Source: JANNWF01 sp041675805 (GTDB lineage: Bacteria; Pseudomonadota; Gammaproteobacteria; Xanthomonadales; Xanthomonadaceae). Taken from it: a stretch of DNA of 25,678 nt. Under the pieces are notes generated by a model. That model was not told where the DNA came from, did not search any database, and was given only the letters and a program-made list of their open reading frames with translations. Made by a program: the position numbers and the translations under genes. This document shows, piece by piece, positions 1-6,594 of this stretch; the stretch's first letter is position 1; the number at the start of each line of letters is the position of its first letter. The stretch is taken from the NCBI GenBank assembly GCA_041675805.1, contig JBAYTD010000024.1:1-25678 (forward strand). Direction: 5' to 3'.

Positions 1-165
1 ATGGTGGAGCGGATTATGTCGATGCCGGACTGGGCGATCCTCTCGGCGACCACCTACGACGACACCGTAGGCAACGTCACGATCGACGAGCAGGTGGCTG
101 CCTACCTAGCCCTGACCGAGCGCAAGCGCTTCCTGGGCGCGCTCGTCGACCGGGTGCTCCTTTGA
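1..165 (+). CDS. C-terminal end of an unidentified protein (5' partial)
   Basis: An open frame runs in frame from the first base to a TGA at 163-165 and encodes 54 residues ending in ERKRFLGALVDRVLL. The composition is protein-like, with mixed acidic, hydrophobic and aromatic residues rather than the Arg/Ala/Gly-rich look of frame shadows in this window. Position 1 happens to be an ATG, but the gene may well start upstream of the window. I recognise no domain. It converges on the GIY-YIG gene and overlaps its last 60 bases. It could be cargo of the mobile element that the recombinase operon appears to belong to. It might also be a non-coding frame, since so little is visible. Confidence 0.4.
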   Translation: MVERIMSMPDWAILSATTYDDTVGNVTIDEQVAAYLALTERKRFLGALVDRVLL

Positions 166-417
166 CCACTCCGCCGCCAGAAATCGCTTGTGGGCCGCGG
201 GAAGGCGCTTTACTTGGGCTTCCACCTGCTGCGCTTCGCTGCGATTCTCGAACGGCTTCGCGGCGAGCAGCCGCTCCGGCGGATTGATCCGCGTGAACGC
301 CGCACCGCGTCCGCGCCGATGTGCATTCATCCGGTTCACGAGATCGGGCGTGACCCCGGTATAGATACGACGGGTCCGGCACTCCACCAAGTACACGAAC
401 CAGCGGCGGTCAGTCAT
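106..417 (-). CDS. GIY-YIG nuclease superfamily protein (YhbQ/UPF0213-like)
   Basis: The 103-residue product begins MTDRRWFVYLVECRTRR and continues with IYTGVTPDLVNRMNAH, matching the single-domain GIY-YIG fold: VYL for the GIY strand, YTG for the YIG strand, then the conserved N-R-x-x-x-H helix. The glutamate in SEAQQVEAQVKRL fits the metal-binding position of the family. Such proteins are small nuclease-fold proteins, and the cellular role of most is unclear. The ATG at 417 was chosen because it overlaps the stop of the upstream recombinase-like gene in the 8-base arrangement ATGACTGA, implying translational coupling. A GGGGCAC stretch lies upstream as a possible ribosome site. It is the last visible gene of the operon. 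Its 3' end overlaps the convergent frame at 1-165, which is unusual. Confidence 0.8.
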   Translation of the reverse strand: MTDRRWFVYLVECRTRRIYTGVTPDLVNRMNAHRRGRGAAFTRINPPERLLAAKPFENRSEAQQVEAQVKRLPAAHKRFLAAEWSKEHPVDERAQEALALGQG

Positions 418-1711
418 CGACGTGCCCCGTGATGTGCGCATTTCGGGCCTCCACCAAGCTGGGATCCAGCCGCCGATGGAGGTCTACGGACAACAGGCGC
501 TCAAGCTGCAGGATCGTGGGCATCGACACGCCCATGGTGTGGCGCAGGGTCACGCGATCCAGATGACCGTCGAGCATTGCCGCAAAGATGGCCGATGCGC
601 GCAGCAGGCGCGTACGACCCTGCAGTACCTTTGCTGTGAACTCGTCGAGGTCGGTGATGTAGTGGTCGAACAGCGTGACGAAGCGAAGCGACTCGGGGTC
701 GACCTTGCCCCAACTCGGATCGACGGGCTCGATGATCTTGCGAAACTGGTCGGCAACTCGCTGAGGCACTTCGACCCAGACGAGCGCCGGGCGGATGACC
801 ATTCGACCACGGTCGTTCAATTGAATTCGGTCCAGGGTAATGCTGTAGGCGTGCCTGGCGATCATGCCCAGCCGGCACACCATCCACGCGAGCAAATACT
901 CGTGCACGCTGTAGCGCTCGCGCACGTCGGCGAGAAACTGCAGCAGGATCTCGGGACGCAGCACCTGAGGCGGCGGGCGGCGCTTGGCGTCACGCATTCG
1001 CTTGCGTCCGCCAGCCGGTCGACCGCGGCGCTCACGGAACGGGCGGTGATCCTCCATGGACTGAAGGAAACGCTCGATGGGCTGACGCGGAGCCGCGGGG
1101 TTCTTCTGGAAGAACGCGACCAGGTCGCGATTCCTGACGATGTCCCAGCGCTCGATGCCCTCCCCGGCGAGGAAGACGGCCAGTCGCACGGGCACCTTCA
1201 TGGCGGCCGCGACGTACTTGTGCGAACGCGTGTGCCCGCGCTCAACCAGCGTCTCGTAACGTGCCTGCAATCGCTTCTCGAATGCCAGCAGGCCATCCAG
1301 GAGCGGCTGAGGCAATCCGTCCGGAATCCGTGCGCTGGTCGTGGCCGGCCGCACCTCGGCGTTCGGCAGCGCGGCGATGCGCTTGGACAGCGCCGCCCGC
1401 AGCTCGGCGGAGCCGTACTTCAGCAGCATCGACCTCGCCTCTGGCGATATCGTCGCCAGCAGGTTGTCGACCGCAAGATCGTCTTGCTGGAACGCTTCGC
1501 CGACGCGCCGAAGCAGCTGGAGATACAGGCTGCGCTTTTCCGCGCCCTGCATGGAGGTGACCATCGATTGAGCGCACCACCGCAGTTCCTCCTTGGAGGA
1601 ATGCAGCCAGCAGGTGCCCGGCGGATCGACCCGCGTTCTCATGCAGAAACGTGGCGCACGCCAGCGTTCACCGCGGCCGATGCTGTCACACAGGGCGCAG
1701 GCAATGGCCAA
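410..1711 (-). CDS. degenerate tyrosine-recombinase-like protein with N-terminal cysteine cluster
   Basis: The product is 433 residues from a TTG at 1711, eight bases after the stop of the XRE gene. The N-terminus holds a CxxC (CALCD) and three more cysteines within about 45 residues, possibly a metal-binding knob; an ATG at 1642 would remove part of it. A basic linker (residues about 225-245) precedes a C-terminal region that I align by eye with tyrosine recombinases. RLGMIARHAYS matches the usual TGLRxxEL block but has Ile284 at the catalytic arginine. VTLRHT matches HxLRHT but has Val387 at the histidine, with Arg390 kept. No nucleophilic tyrosine follows the final helix. I infer a non-catalytic partner of the downstream-strand recombinase at 2194-3375. 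It might instead be an unrelated DNA-binding family. Confidence 0.65.
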   Translation of the reverse strand: MAIACALCDSIGRGERWRAPRFCMRTRVDPPGTCWLHSSKEELRWCAQSMVTSMQGAEKRSLYLQLLRRVGEAFQQDDLAVDNLLATISPEARSMLLKYGSAELRAALSKRIAALPNAEVRPATTSARIPDGLPQPLLDGLLAFEKRLQARYETLVERGHTRSHKYVAAAMKVPVRLAVFLAGEGIERWDIVRNRDLVAFFQKNPAAPRQPIERFLQSMEDHRPFRERRGRPAGGRKRMRDAKRRPPPQVLRPEILLQFLADVRERYSVHEYLLAWMVCRLGMIARHAYSITLDRIQLNDRGRMVIRPALVWVEVPQRVADQFRKIIEPVDPSWGKVDPESLRFVTLFDHYITDLDEFTAKVLQGRTRLLRASAIFAAMLDGHLDRVTLRHTMGVSMPTILQLERLLSVDLHRRLDPSLVEARNAHITGHVDD

Positions 1712-1719
1712 GGCTCAAC

Positions 1720-2172
1720 TCACTTCTTCAGCTTGCCGGCGTGCAGATGCGAGACCCGCGGACCGGCGATTGCATCCAGATCCATCGCCGGCTTTGCCTT
1801 CTTGGCGGGCGTTGAGGCGACTTCTCCTGTCGGCTCGGAAGCCATCTCAGTCGCCGGCCCGGGCTTCTGCAGGCGGATCGTGCCGTAGCGGAACGGTTGC
1901 AGCCGCGTGCGCAGCTCTTCCACGAACGTCTCGGAAGCGTCGGACACTTCGGTCTCGAAAATGTCGCCGGGCAGGCACTGCAGTTCGTTGCAGATCGCTT
2001 CGATCATGGAAAGCGCGAGCGATACATCCTGATCGCGAAACTTCCGGCTCAGTGCGGTGCGAGTGATCTTGCAGCCTTGATTCTGCGTCAGGCGCTGGGC
2101 CATCTCCTCGAAGCTGTTGACGCCCGAGTCCTTCATCAGAACCTCGAGTCGGTTGCGGAGCTTGATCTTCAT
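1720..2172 (-). CDS. XRE/Cro-CI-type helix-turn-helix protein of the recombinase operon
   Basis: The product has 150 residues. The first 65 or so form a Cro/CI-like helix-turn-helix domain: a leading basic helix (MKIKLRNRLEVLMKDSG), the turn region FEEMAQRLTQN, a recognition segment ITRTALSRKF, and the closing helix LSMIEAICNELQCLPGDIFE. This closing pattern is typical of XRE domains. The C-terminal 70 residues look disordered, with Pro, Ala and Lys and a basic tail ending GKLKK. The ATG at 2172 follows a GAGG ribosome site (ACGAGGTCCGACC) and lies 21 bases after the integrase stop. I infer autoregulation of the operon through the paired palindromes at 3403-3423 and 3476-3496, or a recombination directionality role. 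No targets can be seen directly. Confidence 0.8.
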   Translation of the reverse strand: MKIKLRNRLEVLMKDSGVNSFEEMAQRLTQNQGCKITRTALSRKFRDQDVSLALSMIEAICNELQCLPGDIFETEVSDASETFVEELRTRLQPFRYGTIRLQKPGPATEMASEPTGEVASTPAKKAKPAMDLDAIAGPRVSHLHAGKLKK

Positions 2173-2193
2173 GGTCGGACCTCGTGTATCACG

Positions 2194-3375
2194 TCATTCC
2201 TCGTCATCGCGGAACAGGGCAACGGCGCTGTTGACCTCGTGCGCGGCGTTCAGCGGTGTGGGGTGGTAGTAGTAGAGCGTAGTGAACAGGTTCTTGTGGC
2301 GCATGTACTTCTGCGCGATTTCGGGCGAGTACACCGGCACCATGAGCGTGCACCCGGTATGGCGCAGCACATGCGGTGTGAGCTTCTTGCGGATCACGCC
2401 AGCGCGCATCGCCATCTTCTTCAGGCGCTTGCGAAATGCCTGGGGGTTGATCACGCCGCCGCGCTCGCTGGGGAACAGCAGCTGTGAGGTGACGAACTTC
2501 CGTCCGTCGAACTCGCACAGGCCGTTGCCAGCGTCTTTCCGACGCAGCAGGATCTTCTGGCGGACAGAGGACAGGTACCACTCCAGCAGACCAAAGACTT
2601 CCGGCTCCCGCATCGGGACGGTGCCGGTCACGTCGTTTTTGCCGGTGATCGTGAGCGTGCCGAAATTTCCGAAGTGAGCCAGCTTGGGATCGTGGCTGGG
2701 CTGGAACGCCGGAAGCTCGACCGTCACCAACTCGGAAACGCGCAAGGCGAAGTGGATCGAGAGGTGGAACATGACGCGGTCGCGCTGGAGCGGCAGCAGG
2801 GACTTGCTCCGGGACGCAAACGCCTGCTTGATGTCGGCCACGAACTGGGCATCGATCGCGTCAATCTCTTCCGGCGTCAGCGCCCAAGCCTTCGGAACCC
2901 AGTTCGCCTTGTACTTCTTGACGGCAATCGAGTTCTCTTCGGTGACGAACTTGCGTGGTCGCGTCTTGAAGCGCGCCACGATCTCGTTGACGCGATCCAG
3001 TTCGAGCATGAAGTTCTGGAACGAGCGCCAGGCAGCGCAGTAGCTGCCGACGGTCGCCGGCGACAGCGCACCGCTCGGCCGCAGCTTGGACCGCGCCTGC
3101 AAGAAGCTGGTGACATGCTCTTTCTTGAGGTCCCACGGTGCGACCTTGGCGTGGTTGAGCAGCCGGAACACGTCGTCGGCGAAGCTCTTGGCGCTGTTGC
3201 CCTTGAGCCCTTCCAGATGGATGAGCTGAGCTTCCCAGTCGCGAACGAGGTTGAAGGCGTAGGCGTGGCCGTCGCCACCGAGGAACGCAAGGCTGCGCTC
3301 GCTACCCGGCTCTGGCCGGTTTTCCTTGGCCAGTGAACTATTGGGCGTTCCAGAGATGGCTACAACGTTCGTCAT
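2194..3375 (-). CDS. tyrosine recombinase/integrase
   Basis: The protein is 393 residues from the ATG at 3375. An N-terminal SAM-like DNA-binding region (about 45-150) is followed by a catalytic domain in which the full signature is readable. Arg212 lies in ALRVSEL, a lysine in TITGKNDVTG, His335 and Arg338 in HVLRHT, His360 in YMRHKN, and Tyr369 sits nine residues after His360 in TTLYYYHP. The residue set is therefore complete, although YMRH replaces the usual LGH. It should catalyse site-specific strand exchange through a 3'-phosphotyrosine. The start at 3375 was preferred to an upstream in-frame ATG at 3420, because that one falls inside the palindromic operator-like site. It heads an operon with the XRE, degenerate-recombinase and GIY-YIG genes. 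Its GC is visibly lower than that of polA next door. Confidence 0.9.
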   Translation of the reverse strand: MTNVVAISGTPNSSLAKENRPEPGSERSLAFLGGDGHAYAFNLVRDWEAQLIHLEGLKGNSAKSFADDVFRLLNHAKVAPWDLKKEHVTSFLQARSKLRPSGALSPATVGSYCAAWRSFQNFMLELDRVNEIVARFKTRPRKFVTEENSIAVKKYKANWVPKAWALTPEEIDAIDAQFVADIKQAFASRSKSLLPLQRDRVMFHLSIHFALRVSELVTVELPAFQPSHDPKLAHFGNFGTLTITGKNDVTGTVPMREPEVFGLLEWYLSSVRQKILLRRKDAGNGLCEFDGRKFVTSQLLFPSERGGVINPQAFRKRLKKMAMRAGVIRKKLTPHVLRHTGCTLMVPVYSPEIAQKYMRHKNLFTTLYYYHPTPLNAAHEVNSAVALFRDDEE

Positions 3376-3382
3376 GGGAACG

Positions 3383-3411
3383 AATGTAGCCTGATAGTAC
3401 GTAACGTGCAA
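3383..3411 (-). promoter_or_regulatory. candidate sigma-70 promoter of the recombinase operon
   Basis: Reading leftward, TTGCAC (3411-3406) and TACATT (3388-3383) are separated by exactly 17 bases. They match the -35 and -10 consensus at three and four positions. The -35 box lies inside the perfect inverted repeat at 3403-3423, as expected if a repressor binds there. The predicted transcription start is only about one base before the ATG at 3375, so the message could be almost leaderless. The boxes are weak, and this is inference from spacing. Confidence 0.4.
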
Positions 3412-3423
3412 GTTATGCACGTT
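3403..3423. repeat. perfect inverted repeat, operator or recombinase-site candidate, copy 1
   Basis: The arms AACGTGCA and TGCACGTT are exact reverse complements around the 5-base spacer AGTTA. The site overlaps the candidate -35 box of the recombinase operon. It could be the operator of the XRE protein or a binding or crossover site of the recombinase. Confidence 0.6.
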
Positions 3424-3475
3424 TCTGCACTGGCCCTACTGAGGAGGGTAGAGAGAACCCCGCGAAAGCGTCCGA

Positions 3476-3496
3476 AACGTGCGAATCCTGCACGCC
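3476..3496. repeat. inverted repeat, second copy of the operator-like site
   Basis: AACGTGCG and TGCACGCC flank the 5-base spacer AATCC. This has the same arm core and spacer length as the copy at 3403-3423, with changes at the outer positions. The centres are 73 bases apart, close to seven helical turns, which would place both sites on the same face of the DNA. Confidence 0.5.
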
Positions 3497-3517
3497 AGAA
3501 GTAGCGATAGTAGTGAT

Positions 3518-3556
3518 AAAAAAGAAACCCCGCCGGCGAGGGGGGCGCCGACGGGG
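3518..3556 (-). terminator. intrinsic terminator downstream of polA
   Basis: On the leftward strand an 11-bp stem (3556-3546 with 3538-3528, one mismatched pair) has a 7-base loop (3539-3545). It is followed directly by a U-rich run, TTTCTTTTTT (3527-3518). This is the canonical form of a rho-independent terminator. It should stop polA transcripts before they enter the recombinase operon, which has its own promoter further left. Confidence 0.85.
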
Positions 3557-3577
3557 CTGGGGAGGCCTGGGTAGGGG
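3553..3577 (+). other. putative G-quadruplex motif
   Basis: Four G runs of 4, 4, 3 and 4 bases are separated by loops of 2, 6 and 2 bases, satisfying the usual intramolecular G-quadruplex pattern. The first run doubles as part of the terminator stem. Two further six-base G runs lie at about 3605-3632. Confidence 0.45.
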
Positions 3578-3781
3578 AGGACCCGACCTCCGGCGATCAC
3601 TCGTTGGGGGGAGGAGTGGATCGCAGGGGGGACGTTGCGTCACCCGCATGCGTAGACTACGCCGCCAGCCTGAAGGTTCGCTAAGTTCGACGTTAATGAA
3701 CTGCGAAGTTCAGGATTGATTAAGCCCTACGACGACCTTCGTTGTCTGTCGTTCAGTTTGGCAGTCAAGAGGGTCGGGTGC
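3557..3781. other. intergenic spacer between the polA stop and its terminator
   Basis: This stretch has no credible gene on either strand. It is G-rich on the plus strand up to about 3635 and then turns AT-richer. It includes the element AGTTC-N9-GAACT-N4-AGTTC (3684-3711), three copies of one pentamer in alternating orientation. The position matches that of the Spot 42 RNA after polA in enterobacteria, but I see no convincing promoter or homologous structure. It may hold the junction between the mobile element and the chromosome. Confidence 0.35.
3684..3711. repeat. alternating AGTTC/GAACT repeats
   Basis: AGTTC (3684-3688), its reverse complement GAACT (3698-3702), and AGTTC again (3707-3711) lie close together. 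They form two overlapping inverted repeats with 9- and 4-base spacers. This could be a protein-binding or attachment site, or chance. Confidence 0.3.
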
Positions 3782-6571
3782 TCAATGCGCCTGCTCCCAG
3801 TTCGGGCCGATCCCGGCCTCGACCAGCAGCGGCACGCGCAGCGCGGCGGCTCCTTGCATGCGTTCGCGCACCGCGTCGACCAGTTCCTCGACGAAGGCCG
3901 CATCGGCCTCGAACACCAGTTCGTCGTGGACCTGCATGATCATCCGTGCGCGCTCGGCGTGCGGGATCAGCCAATCGTGCACCGTGCGCATCGCCCGCTT
4001 GATGATGTCGGCGGCGGTGCCCTGCATCGGCGCGTTGATCGCCGCGCGCTCGGCGCCGGCGCGTTGCGCCGCGTTGCGGGAATGGATTTCGACCAGATGC
4101 AGGCGGCGGCCGAACACCGTTTCGACGTAGCCGAGTTCGCGCGCCTGCTGGCGCACCGACTCCATGTAGCGCTGCACGCCGGGATAGCGCTGGAAGTACA
4201 GCGCGATGTAGTCCTGCGCCTCGCCACGGGCGATGCCGAGCTGGCGCGCCAGGCCGAACGCGCCCATGCCGTACATCAGGCCGAAGTTGATCGCCTTGGC
4301 GGCGCGCCGCTGGTTGGCGTCGACCTGCTCCAGCGCCAGGCCGAACACCTCGGCGGCGGTGGCGCGGTGGATGTCCTGTCCCTGCGCAAACGCATTGAGC
4401 AGGCCCTCGTCCCCGGACAGGTGCGCCATGATGCGCAGTTCGATCTGCGAGTAGTCGCAGGCGACGATGCGCCGGCCTTCCGGGGCGATGAAGGCGGTGC
4501 GGATGCGCCGGCCGTCCTCGGTGCGGATCGGGATGTTCTGCAGGTTGGGATCGGTGGACGACAGCCGCCCGGTGGCTGCGCCGGCCTGGTGATAGCTGGT
4601 GTGGACGCGGCCGGTGGCCGGGTTGACCATCTCCGGCAGCTTGTCGGTGTAGGTGCTGCGCAGCTTGTGCAGGCCGCGATGTTCGAGGATCAGCCGTGGC
4701 AGGGGATGCGTGCCGGCGATTTCCTCCAGCGCCTCCTCGTTGGTGCTGGGCTGGCCCTTGGAGGTCTTCACCCGCGGTTTTTCCAGCCCCAACTCGTCGA
4801 ACAACAGGACCTGGAGCTGCTTGGGGGAATCCAGGTTGAAAGGCCGTCCGGCGATCTCGAATGCCTGCTTCTGGATCTCCACCATGCGCTTGCCTAGCGC
4901 CTGGCTCTGCCGGCGCAGTTCGTCGACGTCGATCAGCACGCCATTGGCCTCGATCCGCGCCAGCACTTCGACCAGCGGCATTTCGATCTCGCGATAGACC
5001 TTTTCCAGTGTCGGCTCGGTGGCCAGCCGCTGGCCCAGCACCTCGGCGAGGCGGAAGGTGATGTCGGCGTCCTCGGCGGCATAGGCGGTGGCCTGCTCCA
5101 GCGCCACGTCGGCAAAGCTGATCTGCTTGGCACCCTTGCCGCAGACCGCCTCGAAGCTCAGCGTCTCGTAACCCAGGTAGCGCCGCGCCAGCGAATCCAT
5201 GTCGTGGCGCTGGCCGGCGGAATGCCAGACGAAGCTCGCCATCAGCGTGTCGTCGGCGTAGCCGCGCAGGTCGACGCCATGGCGCCGCATCACGTGCAGG
5301 TCGTACTTGCCGTGCTGGCCGATCTTGCCGATGGCCGGATCCTCCAGCAGCGGGCGCAGCGCGGCGAGTGCTTCCTCGCGCGCGATCTGCGCCGGCACGC
5401 CGGGATAGCGGTGGCCCAGCGGCAGGTAAGCGGCATGGCCGAACTCGTGCGAAAAACTCAGGCCGACCAGTTCCGCGCGCATCGCATCGAGACTGTCGGT
5501 TTCACAATCGAAGGCGAAGCGCCCGGCCTCGCGCAGGTGCGCGATCCAGGCGTCCAGTCGTGCGCGGTCGAGCAGGGTCTCGTACTCGCCGCGAACGGCC
5601 AGGGCCGGATCGGGCGTCTCGCCGTCGCTGGCGGCGGCGCTGACGATGCCGCGCCCGCGCGCCCGGCCCGGCTCGGTATGCGCGCCCTCGGCGACCACCG
5701 GCACGTCGGCTGCCGTCGCGCCGCCGTTGGCGTCCAGTTCCTTCAGCGCCTGGTTGAAGCCGTAGCGCGTGTACAGCGTGCGCAGCGTCGCCGCGTCGCG
5801 CTCGCGCAGGGCCAGCGTCCGTGGACCGCCGTCCAGCGCCACGTCGGTCTTGATGGTGACCAGTTGCTGGTTCAGCGGCAGGCGCGGCAGCGCGGCGCGC
5901 AGGTTGTCGCCGATCTTGCCGCCGATGTCGTCCGCCTGCGCGATCAACGCTGCCAGGGTGCCGTACTGTCCCAGCCACTTGGCCGCCGTCTTCGGCCCGC
6001 ACTTCTCCACGCCGGGCACGTTGTCGACGCTGTCGCCCATCAGCGACAGGTAATCGACGACCTGGTCGGCGCGCACGCCGAACTTCTCCAGCACCGCGGC
6101 ATCGCTTTCCATCACGCTGCCGCTCATCGTGTTGACCAGGCGGATGCCCGGCCGCACCAATTGGGCGAAATCCTTGTCGCTGGTGGAAATGCTGACCTCG
6201 ATGCCCTGCTCCGCCGCCTGCACCGCCAGCGTGCCGATGACATCATCCGCCTCCACCCCGGGCACGCGCAGGATCGGAAAGCCCAGCGCCTCGACGATGG
6301 TCAGCATCGGCTCCACCTGCACCCGCAGGTCGTCGGGCATCGGCGGCCGGTTGGCCTTGTAGTCCGGGTACAACGCATCGCGGAAGGTCGGCCCGGAAGC
6401 ATCGACCACGAAGGCCGCGTAGTCGGGTTTCTCCTTCAGCGTCGCGCGCAGCATGTTGACCACCCCGAACAACGCCCCGGTCGGCTCGCCCTGCGCGTTG
6501 GACAGTGGCGGCAACGCATGGAAGGCGCGGAACAGGTAGCTGGAACCGTCGATCAGGACGAGGCGTGACAT
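3782..6571 (-). CDS. polA: DNA polymerase I
   Basis: The 929-residue protein is the length of E. coli Pol I (928). The N-terminal 5'-3' exonuclease domain starts MSRLVLIDGSSYLFRAFHAL and includes EADDVIGTLA and STSDKDFAQLV. The 3'-5' exonuclease is predicted to be active: Asp355 and Glu357 in FDCETDSLD and the YAAEDAD motif are intact. The polymerase domain shows motif A (Asp706 in CDYSQIELR), motif B (RRAAKAINFGLMYGMGA) and motif C (Asp883 in MQVHDELVFE). It fills gaps after Okazaki primer removal and in excision repair. The ATG at 6571 is chosen because the conserved N-terminus begins there; an upstream extension in the same frame is not protein-like. It starts 23 bases after the DUF4139 gene, so co-transcription is likely, and it ends before the terminator at 3518-3556. 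Confidence 0.98.
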   Translation of the reverse strand: MSRLVLIDGSSYLFRAFHALPPLSNAQGEPTGALFGVVNMLRATLKEKPDYAAFVVDASGPTFRDALYPDYKANRPPMPDDLRVQVEPMLTIVEALGFPILRVPGVEADDVIGTLAVQAAEQGIEVSISTSDKDFAQLVRPGIRLVNTMSGSVMESDAAVLEKFGVRADQVVDYLSLMGDSVDNVPGVEKCGPKTAAKWLGQYGTLAALIAQADDIGGKIGDNLRAALPRLPLNQQLVTIKTDVALDGGPRTLALRERDAATLRTLYTRYGFNQALKELDANGGATAADVPVVAEGAHTEPGRARGRGIVSAAASDGETPDPALAVRGEYETLLDRARLDAWIAHLREAGRFAFDCETDSLDAMRAELVGLSFSHEFGHAAYLPLGHRYPGVPAQIAREEALAALRPLLEDPAIGKIGQHGKYDLHVMRRHGVDLRGYADDTLMASFVWHSAGQRHDMDSLARRYLGYETLSFEAVCGKGAKQISFADVALEQATAYAAEDADITFRLAEVLGQRLATEPTLEKVYREIEMPLVEVLARIEANGVLIDVDELRRQSQALGKRMVEIQKQAFEIAGRPFNLDSPKQLQVLLFDELGLEKPRVKTSKGQPSTNEEALEEIAGTHPLPRLILEHRGLHKLRSTYTDKLPEMVNPATGRVHTSYHQAGAATGRLSSTDPNLQNIPIRTEDGRRIRTAFIAPEGRRIVACDYSQIELRIMAHLSGDEGLLNAFAQGQDIHRATAAEVFGLALEQVDANQRRAAKAINFGLMYGMGAFGLARQLGIARGEAQDYIALYFQRYPGVQRYMESVRQQARELGYVETVFGRRLHLVEIHSRNAAQRAGAERAAINAPMQGTAADIIKRAMRTVHDWLIPHAERARMIMQVHDELVFEADAAFVEELVDAVRERMQGAAALRVPLLVEAGIGPNWEQAH

Positions 6572-6594
6572 GGCGGGCTCGGTGGCGGCAGGCG

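Noticed and set aside
422..1888. Long open frame opposite the recombinase-like gene (488 codons)
   Set aside because: Its composition is that of a reverse-frame shadow (many His, Arg, Gln, Gly) with no domain; the minus strand has motif-bearing genes with operon spacing.
3557..3781. Spot 42-like small RNA after polA
   Set aside because: Only the position fits; no promoter with both boxes and no recognisable structure were found.
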